NCBI RefSeq assembly: GCF_947507565.1
Contig: NC_089181.1
Span: 186,001-250,000 of the forward strand
DNA: 64,000 nucleotides
Reading direction: 5' to 3'
Source of the DNA: Oscarella lobularis
Taxonomy: Eukaryota > Porifera > Homoscleromorpha > Homosclerophorida > Oscarellidae
Part shown: positions 22,910 to 34,070 of the stretch, in pieces
Position numbering within the stretch: position 1 is the first letter of the stretch
How the letters are laid out: each line of letters starts with the position of its first letter
The notes under the pieces: generated by a model
Database searches by the model: none
Told to the model about the DNA's origin: nothing
What the model saw: the letters and a program-made list of their open reading frames with translations, nothing else
Translations under genes and position numbers: made by a program

Positions 22910-25012
22910 TCATTGTGAGTCCCACAGAAGTTGGACGTATCCAGGATAGCCCATGATAGGATAAGCGCAGAAAGGGCAACGCGCAAGCAATTCTTCAGGT
23001 CCATACGGAATAGGGACCTTGCTCCAATACCTAAGAAACAAAAACGATATGATCATACAGTACACTTAATTATTAACCCTTCTTACTTAACGGTCTTCTC
23101 TGATGCAACGTGTCCGCACGGCACAAAAGCGTACGTCTTCGACGACGTATCCAAATAAAACGCCGACTCAAGACCAAACCTTAGCTTCACATAGGGACCA
23201 ACCTATAAATAATTCAATAGTTACAGAGTCGATTAGGGATGCGATCGAGCGTAGACGTGCCTTTCGGCATAGAGGACACGTTCGTCGTTCTCCGCCACCG
23301 CCGGAGGCGTCCCATTCATGCTGCCCATGCACGTGACCGCATTTCAAATATGCATAAGGCTGAGAATCAATTCCACTCGCCGACTAACAAAACCAACAGG
23401 AACGTGAAGACAAAACAATTGAAAATCAGATCTATTTACTCACTGTCGTGCTGGAGAACTGCAGCGTATTAAGTCCAACAGGACACTGAGGCCGAGAAGC
23501 ATTCAAACGCCGCCTAAGAGCGTCGACCTGACCGTCCGACTAAACAGGAACAAGATATCCAAATCCAATTCACTAAAAAAACGCGCGAAGTCAAATCATC
23601 TTACAGGCGTTTGAGATCGGCTGATAGACGAGCGCCAAAGCAGAGTGACTCCGCACAGATCGATCAAACATCCGTCAGTCAAGATATTGCTCTCACCAGG
23701 ACTCTTGTTTATTGGAACAAAAACGTACATCCGCTACCACGCGGTAGAGGCACTTCCTTGTTTATCTTACCGGTGCGCCCCGTTCCCTATCGGCTCGACT
23801 CTTTCTCATTTGGTACACGTCGCCGGCGACGGAAACCTCTCGCCACAAACCCGGTTCCGACGACGCGTCGAATCCTCCCTGCGGTTGCAATAACATAACT
23901 CCATTGGTCGTCAAGGCATCGATCATATTGTCCGATTTCCGAGTCCATTTCGGTGCTTGCTCCTAATCGAATACAAATACAGTGAGGAGAACTCCAAAGC
24001 CTGCTATTGTTACAACTCACGCTGAGAACGATTTGATGTTGAGGATCAAAGCCGGCGGCGTAGAGTCGCGCCGTATACGGCGGATCGCGCTCGCAAACGA
24101 TTCTACACGCGTAGCGTGAAACGGTCGAGTTTGAGCGAACCGGCTCGGCCGTTCGACTCGGATTCGGTATCATATCGAAAACGATGAAATCGATGATGGA
24201 GTCCATTGACCGTCCCAATTGGAACATGTCCGTCGATGCGTCGGTGTCGTAATCAATGACGACGGATTTGTCTCGATTGATGGTCATGGAGACGCTGTGA
24301 CTGTAGCTGGAAGTCGACTGTTGCTGCTGCTTCAGCAGCTTTTCCTAGAAAAAACAACAAGAAAAATCAGAACACAGAAGCCAGCATGACGTCATGACGT
24401 TTAGGTCAATATATGACTAGTCTCTAATTGTAACCGGGTGGGGGAGGGAGAAGGGCGTTCCGTACTTTCGATTGTGCCGGCGTGACGATCGTTCGCTGAT
24501 TCATCACCTTGAGGCCGTTCCCTCGCGGTCGTCGACTGAGAACGAACTTGTGCCGATAGCGACCGTCGTTGCCGCCGCTCGGCGAACCGTTCAAACTATA
24601 CAGTAAGAGAAAACAAATGACGAAACGGAGACGCCCACACATAGGATCGCGGCGCGATGAATTTATGCGCATGATGTTAGAGAACGGAGAGGAGCGCATT
24701 GGAAAACAAGGGGGCGCGACGCAAACACACAGGATGCTTCCCACGATCGGGTGCCCACAATAAGGATGAGGTTATGATGAACGTCTAAACGCCCGGGGTT
24801 CTTTCTTTCTCTATTCTCCTTTTTTAACTAGTTTGTTCGACTTCGACGACGACGATCGTTTTTTTCTCTTACCCGACGACGACTAACTCGCCGTAGACGA
24901 TTTGCGGTTGAGGCGTTCGAGGCGTTTTGGAACGTTTGCGACGACGTGGGACGCCACCGTCGCTCTCTTGACTCGATCCGTCTTTCGATAGGTAGGCGCT
25001 GTCGTCTGCCAT
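22910..25012 (-). CDS. PELI: Pellino, RING-like E3 ubiquitin ligase of TLR/IL-1 signalling
   Basis: The start at 25012 gives MADDSAYLSKDGSS, then an Arg/Lys-rich stretch and YGELVVVG, the classic Pellino entry to the FHA-like domain. The next exon reads LNGSPSGGNDGRYRHKFVLS. The third contains VVIDYDTDASTDMFQLGRS, then STVSRYACRIVCERDPPYTA and RLYAAGFDP, the phosphothreonine-binding fold. The C-terminal exons carry the Cys/His-rich RING-like domain, ending YWSKVPIPYG, ARCPFCAYPIMGYPGYVQLL and stop at 22910. Pellino binds IRAK kinases and adds ubiquitin downstream of TIR-domain receptors. It is tail-to-tail with the DFPase-like gene and head-to-head with the EF-hand/WW gene. Confidence 0.92.
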
Positions 25013-25268
25013 TCTCCGGTAAACAAAGTAGATGAGACGAGCTACAGTACGCAAATAACCTGCACGCCTCGACGTGCACTGGCTTTATACGGGGGGCGGA
25101 CTCACTCGCGCTGTTCTTTGCGTCGACGTCATTCTCCTAAATGTACCCCGGTTACGTTGCGTGGCAACGCGCCAAGCACAGAACTCTTTCCAAGAGGCGC
25201 TTTTCGCGTGTTTTCCTTTTGCGTTGCCGTGCGATAGACTGCAGTTATTCCAACGGGAGCTTTTATAC
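25013..25268. promoter_or_regulatory. Divergent promoter, Pellino / EF-hand-WW gene
   Basis: 256 bases between opposed start codons. If the in-frame plus-strand ATG at 25141 were used instead, the gap would be 128 bases, but the MGCG start at 25269 is preferred because it creates an acylation signal. Confidence 0.4.
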
Positions 25269-26530
25269 ATGGGCTGCGGTGCAAGTAAGACCCTGCCGCG
25301 TCATCCGTCGCCCACGGCGTCGCAGCGAGCTTACGGTAAAAACGAATCGACCTCTCGCGCGTCCGAGACGCGAAAGCGGTTCTCTAGATGTAGAAGTAAT
25401 GCTGAGACTCGACGGAGAGAACGTTAAATCGGTGACACCCGATAAAATCGCGTCGCTTCTTGCGACAAAATTGCGCACGTCTAGCGCGCGATTCAGCGTG
25501 CAGGTCGAACAGTCGGTGCCCAATATCATGCACTGCACGATCCGCGCACAGGACGGACTCGACACAGCCATGCGTAATCGAATACATAACGTAGTCAATT
25601 AACTTTGAAGCCTGCTTCATGCTGCGGTTTCTCGCGTGTACGCACTTCCCCTATAGGTCATATGGCTGAACGTCAAGCGGTGCAAATGATTGCTCGGCAA
25701 ATTAAGCTACAAGCCGCTGACGGTCAGTTGGCCTTGGAAAAAGTGATGATCACGGAAGTTGCTCTTCCTGGAGAGCAGCTAAAAGGTGAGTACAGTACAG
25801 TAGTCAAACGGACGTTGCGGTCTACTCACCTATGCGTTTTTCTTTCAGATGAAGACGGCCTGTGGGCGGATGTCGTGTTCCGGGAGACGATACGCGAAGT
25901 TTGGCAACAGGCGGACACAGACAGGAACGGCTACTTGGACGTCAAAGAGTTCAAAGATGTGCGTCCCCTCAGGGCAGGGGGTCACCTACAATAACACATT
26001 CAACATTATCTTGATTTGTTTTGGTTAGCTATTGTTGTCTGACACGATTGGGCTTGGTCTTCAGGAACGCGAAGTCGAGGAGATACTGTTGAAGGTGGAC
26101 GTGAATAGCGATCAGAAAGTCGTCTTTGCTGAGTTTCTTCCACTCTGCAAAGAACTGCTCTGCGCTATTTATGCCAAGCTAAACGTGGAAACAGTCGTAA
26201 GACGAGAAAACCCCAATCGTCTATGTCTCTCTCATATACGTGGTCTCTTAGGGTGACTGGTGTCAGCTATGGTCCATTAAAACAGGTCGCTACTATTTCA
26301 ATAAGCGAACAGGAAGATGTCAATATGAAGAACCGGCTGGGTATGTTTCTTTGCCGGTGAGAAATTCCGTTCAGGCTCGCCCGTCGGAGGGGCCGATTGA
26401 TGAACGGCCGGACGAGGAAGCAAGAGACAGTCCTTTCGTACGAAAAGCGTCATCTGCACATTCTGATAAATTGAAAGACGATGACGATGTCGAAAAAATT
26501 CCAGAGGCCGTTGTGAATGGAACAGCTTGA
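25269..26530 (+). CDS. Putatively N-acylated EF-hand and WW-domain protein
   Basis: Exon 1 (25269-25335) encodes MGCGASKTLPRHPSP, an N-myristoylation signal with a neighbouring cysteine for palmitoylation. Exon 2 begins at 25388 (DVEVMLRLDGENVK) and is of no recognised fold. Its donor is uncertain: CATGC|GTAATCG keeps the frame into RHMAERQAVQMIARQ. Later exons hold an EF-hand, WQQADTDRNGYLDVKEF, and a second, degenerate one, LLKVDVNSDQKVVFAEF. A WW-like module follows: GDWCQLWSIKTGRYYFNKRT to CQYEEPAG. The tail is acidic and ends at 26530. It is probably a membrane-anchored calcium-responsive adaptor. I do not recognise an orthologue. The first EF loop has Asp at positions 1, 3 and 12-equivalent acidic residues; the second lacks some ligands. 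Confidence 0.7.
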
Positions 26531-26797
26531 TTCCTACTTTTTTAGAGCCGTAATTTGGAGAATCTGAATATCTGTTTTTGTAATTGTCACGTGATCGAGA
26601 AGTACATCCCGTCTGGAAATCGACTTGACGTCAACGAATACGACGTCAGGCGAGGCGAAAGGTTATACCTCTTACGTAAGGCAAGATCCGTGGAGTCGTG
26701 GTCCTGGATCCTTATTTAGGCGCTCGCTCTCGTTCATATAGGCAGTACACAGCCCCCTGAACCGAGACATCTCAGACGCTCTTTCACTTCCTTCGCA

Positions 26798-28431
26798 ATG
26801 ATCGGTATCATCGTCGTTTCTCTCGCATTGACTCTGGTAGGAAGAGGTACGGTAAGATAGAGGACGGACGCCACTTAGCCTCCTTGTTTTTCTCCAGACC
26901 GTTCCTCCCTAGACTAAACACACATTCCATACAGCATTCTGCATGCTTGCCCTCTGTCTTCAGGCCTCACACTTTCCTAGAAAAATGCACGGCCAACTTC
27001 GGCTGATTGCATGCGTTGCCTAACTTTCTGCATTAGGTGCAGGACAGTCGCCTTCGCCTATTGAGGCTCCTTACACTACCACTCCGAAACCTCCTGAATC
27101 CTCTAAGCCACCCAAACCACCCAAACTCATTAACAGTCGATTTGGAGTCAATCCAGCATTTATTCTTTCTCCAAACGAGAGACAGACAATCAAGTCGCCT
27201 ACTCTCGTTTGGTCTTTAGCGTCCAGATTTATGGTGTTCAACTACACAATTGTTGAAGTGCCAGAAAATTTTACCATGAGCTATAAAGTCATGTGTCTAA
27301 GACAAAGGCCGGGGAAAAAAGTGAAAGGGCACAGAGTCAAAAAGGGATCCATCAAACTCGATACGACTCCGCACAAAGGCAAGCCACGACGATGGTGCCA
27401 TGAAATTTACAACAACGAGACCGAAGCCGATGCGTGCACTTCGTTTTACGTTCTCATTGAAGCGAAAATGGACTTGGGTGAAATCCATCTCAGCGAATTT
27501 CAATTTGGACGTCCCACAATTTGTCTTCCCAAGAACGAAAGACGTAAGAGAGAATCAAAGTTAAACTGTAGTTCGTCCGGAATTTTGCTCTTTTTTTCAG
27601 CTAAAAACACCGCTGCTAGTTGCAACTTTGAAGACGGCGATTGTGAGTACAAGAACGACGCGTGCGGTTTGACGGAGTGGAAGTTGAAAGAGAGCGACGA
27701 ATCAGTGGCGCGACGAAAGCGCGACTTCGTCTATTTCCTTCGACAACGAAGAGCAGTGTTCCTGAATAGCGGAGAACCGGTCGCTCTCACGAAGGAGACG
27801 ACAGTGGCGACGTGCGACTTTCGCAACATCAGCATACCTAATTTGCAATTGTCCGGCTTTACCGTATCCTCGGAGATAGAAACAGAGCGAAAAAAGAAGA
27901 GACGTCGTCGGTTCACAGGTAAATAAGTACGTAAGAAATATTGCCTAATAAATCGTCTTTTTTTAATTTAGTTGCGTCGCTGTACTTGGATCCGGCTGAT
28001 AGTGCTAATAATTTAGCCATGGGCATATTTAACACTCCGTCCGTTGTCTATCATACTGCCAATTCTATACTTTCGTTTGCATTTCAATTTTCCGCCGAGG
28101 GTCTGCATCAGATTGTCATTGGGGTCGTTTGCACTAGTAGCACTGAGTGGGTCAAGCTGAAGGAAAACGGGGAGTATCAACTGTCTAATTTTGAGATTGT
28201 GACGGAGACGCAATCCGGCTTTAGATGCTTGAATTTACATAAATACGTCAGCCAGGAAAAGTGTTCGGAATTTGCTGTTCAGTTTGTGGGTGCAGCTTCG
28301 TATAGTGCACTGATAATTGATGACATCAATTTCTGCAATACCCTCAACAAATGTTTATGCACTGGTGAGACCTTTTCACTTCCAATATTACAGTACAACG
28401 CGATTTTCTCTCTCTAGAGACTGACAACTGA
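26798..28431 (+). CDS. Secreted MAM-like family protein, copy E (detached member)
   Basis: Exons 26798-26846 (signal peptide MIGIIVVSLALTLVGRG), 27037-27543, 27601-27918, 27972-28364 and 28418-28431, again all phase 1. Exon 2 is longer than in the tandem copies because it starts with a Pro-rich linker (KPPESSKPPKPPK). It then has FMVFNYTIVEVP and a Cys-containing module. Exon 3 holds AASCNFEDGDCEYKND and CGLTEWKL, then basic sites ARRKR and KKKRRRR. Exon 4 has SAEGLHQIVIGVVC and FVGAASYSALIIDDINF. The last exon encodes only ETDN and a stop. It is the most diverged copy and lies on the opposite strand, 8 kb from the array. The function is unknown. Confidence 0.72.
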
Positions 28432-28584
28432 GCAAAAGCAGTCTGAAGCACGTTTGACTCGTTCTAGTACCCTACTTGTGTATTGTGTGTGGTTTCGTCA
28501 AAATACACGTGTACGTACAGTAGTACAGTGCGTGACGCATGCTGACGTCACACGACGTATTTTTCTTTTTCCTCAAAACGGGCT

Positions 28585-30779
28585 ATGAGTCAAGAGCCCA
28601 AAAAGGCGTCTGGAACGTCTCCACACAGCAAGCCAACGCATCCGACAGCGAAGCAAAAAGGGAACCGCTTTGGGATCCTCGACACCCCTCAGCCTACAAG
28701 TAGCACACCTAAACCGCGGTACAAGAGACTTCGCAGCCAGGATTGGCAGAACGAGCGCCTATCAGACAAACAACGAACGTTTCTGGCCACGCATCTCGGC
28801 CGCTACTGGTTCGATTTAGCTCGCGAAGGCTTCGGTATCGCGGAGACGATTCTCGATGGCATCGAATATCGGTGCGGTCGCGACTACAAGCGACAAGCGC
28901 TAGAAATGCTCGCCGTTTGGATCGAAAAGACGGGACCGGAGTCGGCGACGTCGGGCGCGGCGAATCGCGCTCTACAACGAATCGGACTGCGAGATCTCGC
29001 CGAGAGGCACAAGTCGTTTGCGCGCGCGGAGTCGAAAAGGGCGAAGGAGAATCGCGAGAGACGCGTTAGTTTCGGTAAGAGCGAAGTGTACCAATTCGAT
29101 GGCTCGAAGCCCGTCTCGCCGACGTTAGCACCCCACCGGAACCATCAGAAACCCTGTATCCCAGATCAAAGAACAGGTGTGTCCACCTCAGTATTGTATT
29201 CGAGAGAAAAATCAATATCTTTTCAGATGACCTACGCGGTACGACATGGGCGGTTATAGGACAACTTCCCACGGATCTTGAACAGACTCTACGCCAATTA
29301 GACGTTTCGTTTGTGTCCCAATGTCAGTCGTCGTCGTGCGACGGCGTCTTGGTGATTGTGCCCCTGCGAGACGTCGAGTCATTGTCTATGAAGTCACCGA
29401 TTGACGAGTCTCTCGTCGTCGTCAACGTACTCCAAAGCGAGGATAGCGAACCCCCGGCCTTCTCTCAATCGGCTTTACGAATCGACTACTTTCGATCGGT
29501 CGTCAGAGATCGCATAGCCGAGAAAATCAATCAATGTTTAGTGAAGAACGACGATGAGAAGGAGTCCGGAAACATCACAATGGACCTTTCAGATAATCCG
29601 GTTGGATATCGAGAGCATCCTTACTTCCTAATCCGACTTCACTCGGCTCGTCATTTCCAACTCATGCAGTCGTTCTTCGGTCAACCGCGTTTCCTCTATA
29701 TCTTCATGATTCTACTAGTCTTCGTTCTCCTCGCCGCTCAATTCTTCATTCTCGTCAAAATCACGAGCGAGTTCGCCGACGACGGCGGCAATCGTCGACG
29801 TCACGCATTGAGCGCCTTTCTCGTCAACGGTCTCCTCCGTTTCGCTCTTCCCGTCGCCGCGATATGTCGACTCTTCTACGTATGTCATTCGTCGATCACG
29901 CAGTCGTCGTCGTGGCGAGCTTGTCTCTCCCTGAGCGACGCTCTCGGCGCCGTACGATATTTCAACGAGCGGAACTACTACTCGTTCGGCGAGGCGGAGA
30001 CGAAATTTCGAACGGCCGCTCGAGCGCAGACAATTCAGCCCAAAATCAACGCGATTTGCTCGTGGCAAGTCGCCTGTTCTCTATTGCACGCTTTTCTTCA
30101 AATCACTTTTCTCTCCTACTGCGGTGCCTTGAGTCACGTCTTCTATCGTGGACGATCGCCCTATGTTAAGATGACGAGTCAAGTGCTCGACTACTTTGGT
30201 CTTCTCCTTGCCTTAGCCTCTTCTCACCTCGTTGTCACGCTCTACAGCATCGATATGAAATTGTACAAGCACGCGGCCGTGCTTCGTCAGAGAGGCGTGC
30301 ACTTACGTGGCATCGACTGGGAACACATTCCCGTGAGCTGGCGCACGTCCAGCGGTCTACCCATATATTTAATGACTATTGCAATTTTGATGAGTTGCTG
30401 TCTTCATCTCGATTCCATTGTCGCCGAAGAAACGTTGTTTACTGTCGTGGCGTGTTTCTGCTTTGCTGATTTGCTGCAGAACTGTCCATCAAGTCTGATG
30501 GTGTTTGTTGGGACGGGTTCGGAAATTTTCGCCTATCCTTTGCTGGCTTTGCTCTATGGAGCTCATTCTCTCTGTTCTAATAACAGACGAGGTTTTTTCA
30601 CCGTGTGGATTCTTCTTCTCATTCAAAAAGGCGTTTCTCTGCTGATCAGAGAGCCGATAGTTGTGACGAGCTGCCGTTCTTCGTCTGCGTTTATGAAGGA
30701 ATACTCTGTGAAAACGTTCTTTTGTCTCGTTCTCGTCGTGTGCTGGCTTTACGCTTTTTCTCGCTTTTTTGATACGTGA
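28585..30779 (+). CDS. Death-domain protein fused to a multipass membrane region
   Basis: Two exons, 28585-29176 and 29227-30779, joined in phase 1 to give about 714 residues. Residues 66-142 read as a death domain: LGRYWFDLAREGFGIAETIL, then IEYRCGRDYKRQALEMLAVW, TGPESATSGAANRAL and IGLRDLAERHK. The middle (about 200-330) is soluble, with VLVIVPLRDVESL and VVVNVLQS strands, and is unrecognised. From about residue 345 there are eight or nine hydrophobic segments, including FLYIFMILLVFVLLAAQFF, FGLLLALASSHLVVTLYSI and FFTVWILLLIQKGVSLLI. I know no family with this membrane region. The death domain should face the cytosol and recruit other death-fold proteins. Degenerate copies of its last codons and downstream flank recur at about 31063-31110. 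Confidence 0.72.
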
Positions 30780-31181
30780 TGACGTGATAGTTGAGGACTT
30801 TTTCTCCCCAGCGAATAGCCAACATTTGTTGCGGTAAAGCGACTCTTTCCTTTTTACCTAAGAAGCTGCACAAGAGAAGGTAATAAAATTATCTTGCTTT
30901 TAAATGCTATCTATTACGTATCCGGAGAAGTCTGTCACAGAAAGTATTCAATTATCACTGCAGATCTCATTAGACCCTGAGTATGCAGCGCTGAACTGTT
31001 GTCATGTATCGTTCAAAGACCGTCTGGGCCTGAGGAATGTCACTAAATTAATCTTCAATGCTTTTGTCTCGTTCTCGTTTTGTGCTGGCTTTACACATTT
31101 TTTTCTCGCTTTTTTGATGACGCGTAACGGGGACTTTCCCGTTCGGTGACGTCGTCACTGCGCATATTTCCCCCAGCGATA
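30780..31181. repeat. Scar of a tandem duplication: remnants of TIR-ARM exon 1, FIBP last exon and the DD-TM 3' end
   Basis: Three pieces in order. (1) About 30780-30850 resembles the start of the downstream TIR-ARM gene (TTGCGGTAAAG near 30829) but lacks its ATG. (2) 30861-31050 is a diverged copy of 34071-34350 and, on the minus strand, still encodes FERYMTTVQRCILRV, the FIBP C-terminus, followed by a stop. (3) 31063-31181 repeats the end of the death-domain gene (TTTTGTCTCGTTCTCG...GTGCTGGCTTTAC) and leads into the real TIR-ARM exon 1. The order fits duplication of the whole DD-TM-end/TIR-ARM/FIBP-end block followed by deletion of most of one copy. Confidence 0.75.
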
Positions 31182-34056
31182 ATGACGAACGTTCGTTGCG
31201 GTAAAGGGAACGAGCGACTTTTAGACGTCGAAATGTGCAATTCGTTCTATCGTAGGAAAATTCTATCACGTTTACTTGCTCTATACCGGTCAGGACAAAA
31301 CAAACGTTGACGTCGCCTACTTGGAGCTGAAGAAGCTCCAACTGGAAGCCTTCTATGACTCGTTGGACGTATCTTGGGGTGATTCGACCTCAACTATCGC
31401 CGATGACGCGTTCCGTCGTTCGACTCTTGTCGGCGCCTTTCTCAGCGATGCATTTTTCCGCGACGATCAAGCGAAGAGCTATTTGGACACAGCGCTGAAA
31501 AGATCTCAAGAAGAATCTGGTCGAGACGTCGTTGGCCTTCTCTTGAATCTGACCGAAGGAGAAGCGACAAAAAAGTGTCCTCTTCTTAATAGCAACCGTG
31601 TCAAATTGGTGTCATACAAAGGAGGGGCTGACTATTCAAGATGGGCGAGAGAAATTAGAGACAAAAGCCGAGGTATTTTTTATGTAAACTAGAACTACTG
31701 CAAGCTTTCTGATTTTAATATGCAGTCTGTTCTAAACCGTCTGATTCTGTGACCGAAGACAAACTACTCCAAACATGCCATCAAAGTGATTTGCTAGTGG
31801 CGCATTGATACAATTCTCACTGTGTGCTTTAGCAGATCTAAATGTAAAAATCATATTGCACGATATGAGGCGTTTTCCTGACAGCGCGGAAGTTCAAGCA
31901 GAGAGTCTTGTCAAGCTGCAAGAATGCGCTCTAAAGGGTACGTGCTTTGACTCACTAAGGCCCCCGAAGTGGACCTTTTATGAGCGTAGGAGACAATCAA
32001 ACAATCATGCTGCAGGAAGATGGAATAGTTTTTGTTGCCAAAATTTTGGCAACGTATAAAACAAATCATAATATCTATAGATATGGGCTGGGAACAATAG
32101 CCTGCATGTGCTTCAGACGAGGTACTGTACAATGAAGCACTAGGAATGCCATTATGATTGTCGTTTTGCGCAAGACGACATTCGTCGCGTTGCAGGAAAT
32201 TGCGGTGTCGTCTCAAGCGTTATTCATGCCTTTGACCACTTTATTGATGATGAAGACGTTTTGCAAGAAGCGTGCGCGTGTGTGACGAATTTGTCTATGG
32301 ACAAACGTAAATTGTGTTCTCTGTAATGGGTGCCAGGGGAGGACACGGGTTCTGTTTTAGAAAATCGTCAACAATTTCTTGCGGAATCCGTTGCATGTCG
32401 AATGGCCAATGTAATCAAGCAAAAAGGCAGTCACTTGCTCCTGTTGCGGTGGTCCTATTCCGCATTTTGGGCTATTTCCAAAAATTGTCGTAAGTTATTC
32501 AGAATTCTTGAGGGGCTAAAAGCGGTACTTTTTTCTCAGCTGAAGGTATAAGCCAGTTTTTGGACTGCCAGGGTATTGAACTTCTGATTAATGCTATGGA
32601 TCATCGCATCACCTCACCAAAAACCAATCTAAAAGAGCTCGACTCAATTTTACATGCACATGCCTGTCGCCTTGCAACTGTAGTAGCATCTGTTGGTGAG
32701 TGTATTTAGGGAGTCAATAACGTTATTGTCTATCTTTTTTAGGAGAAGTACGCCTTGAGTTAATTGAGAAAGGAATGCTGGAAAAATGTCGACAAGTCCA
32801 GCTTGCATTTCCCAAAACTGATTCTGCTCACAAAGCCGCTGGTGCAACTATTGAAGCATTGCTGGGTCAAGAAGGTGTTGGTAATTTCATTTATCTGCTA
32901 TAGTGTGCTTACGCCTACCATAGAAGAAAATGTGTAGAATTGGATCACGTGGAGATAATGTTGAGGCTTACCGGAGACGCAGCTAAATTGCACTGGTTAC
33001 TGAGAACGGGAATGAGCGTTTTTCATTGCTCGGCAGTTCAGTGCTACGTATTGTCCTCATTGTTTTTTCTGACGGGTAGTACAGCCTTGGCAAATCATAC
33101 CTTGTGATGATTGGCTAGAGCTGCTGTTTTAGAATCAACTCGTGACGAAATGGCTAGTTTTGGAGGATTTCAATATCTTGTTCATGTCATGACATCTCCT
33201 CGCTACTTGGACAACGCTGAAATTCAAGAAAAGACTTGCTCTTGCTTGGCGACATTTTGTAGAGCGCATCGTACGTGCTGATCACTATCTTCACTGACTT
33301 TCTAATCGCTATTGGGGCTAGGTGACAATAAGCAGCGTGCGACGAATTGTGGAGCGTTGATTGCCGTAATTGATACCATGAAAAGATTTTTGTATCACAA
33401 ACAAAATGCCAACCCGAAGCTATTTCAAGAAGCGCTTGCAGCCATGGTAAACATGACGTCAGGCATAGGTAGGTCAGATGAGCAAATTAGAGTAATCAAA
33501 CGCCGGTCCAGCGTGTGCAATTTGTTCAGCTGAAAACCAAGTCACTGCTGCAAAAAGAAGTGTCATTGGTCTAGTTCTTCGTATAATGGAAACGTTTGAG
33601 CACGATTTGGAGTTGACTAGATGGGGAGCAGCACTATTGGCAACTGTTTGCAACGAAAACGGTTATACAGTATAAAGAAGAATCCAGTTCACTATTAATA
33701 CGCGTGTTCTTGTAGAAGAGAACATACGAAGAGCGGAAAAACAGTCTGTAATATCTCGACTGGTGCACACGTGGCAATGTAGAATGGGCGACGAAGTAAC
33801 GGTATTGTGGGTGTCGAAAGCAACGGCAAGAATGTGCGCTGTGAACGGTATGTAGTCATCGACGACAGACCGTCGTGTACTCTAAGAAATGTTCCTTGTA
33901 GAAATGATTGACAAGTTTTGTCAGCAAGGAGCTCTCGAGCTCGTTCAAGAAGCAACAGCATTATACAGCGGCAAGGATCGTTCTCCTATTGAATTGTCTC
34001 TACGCCAATGCATGCACTTGCTTCTGAAAGAAGAGGTTGGTTTTAAAACTAATTAG
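31182..34056 (+). CDS. TIR-like plus ARM-repeat protein
   Basis: About fourteen small exons, almost all joined in phase 1. Exon 1 (31182-31200) encodes MTNVRC and joins 31256-31672. That exon carries a TIR-like domain: FYHVYLLYTGQDK, FYDSLDVSWGDST, STLVGAFLSDAFF and DVVGLLLNL. The usual catalytic or core W-x-x-E patch is replaced by AKSYLDTAL, so NADase activity is doubtful. The following exons each look like one ARM helix set: AEVQAESLVKLQECALK, EDVLQEACACVTNLSMDK, AEIQEKTCSCLATFCRAH, PKLFQEALAAMVNMTSG and RWGAALLATVCNENG. The stop is at 34054-34056. SARM1 has the same two domains in the opposite order with SAM domains; none are seen here. A role in death or stress signalling is inferred from domain type only. 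Confidence 0.65.
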
Positions 34057-34070
34057 CTTTCCTATTATCT

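Noticed and set aside
29313-30779. Gustatory/odorant-receptor-like or XK-type membrane protein as a separate gene
   Set aside because: No family motif matched, and the frame joins the upstream death-domain exon cleanly in phase 1.
31182-34056. SARM1 orthologue
   Set aside because: The domain order is reversed, no SAM domains are visible, and the catalytic TIR residue seems absent.
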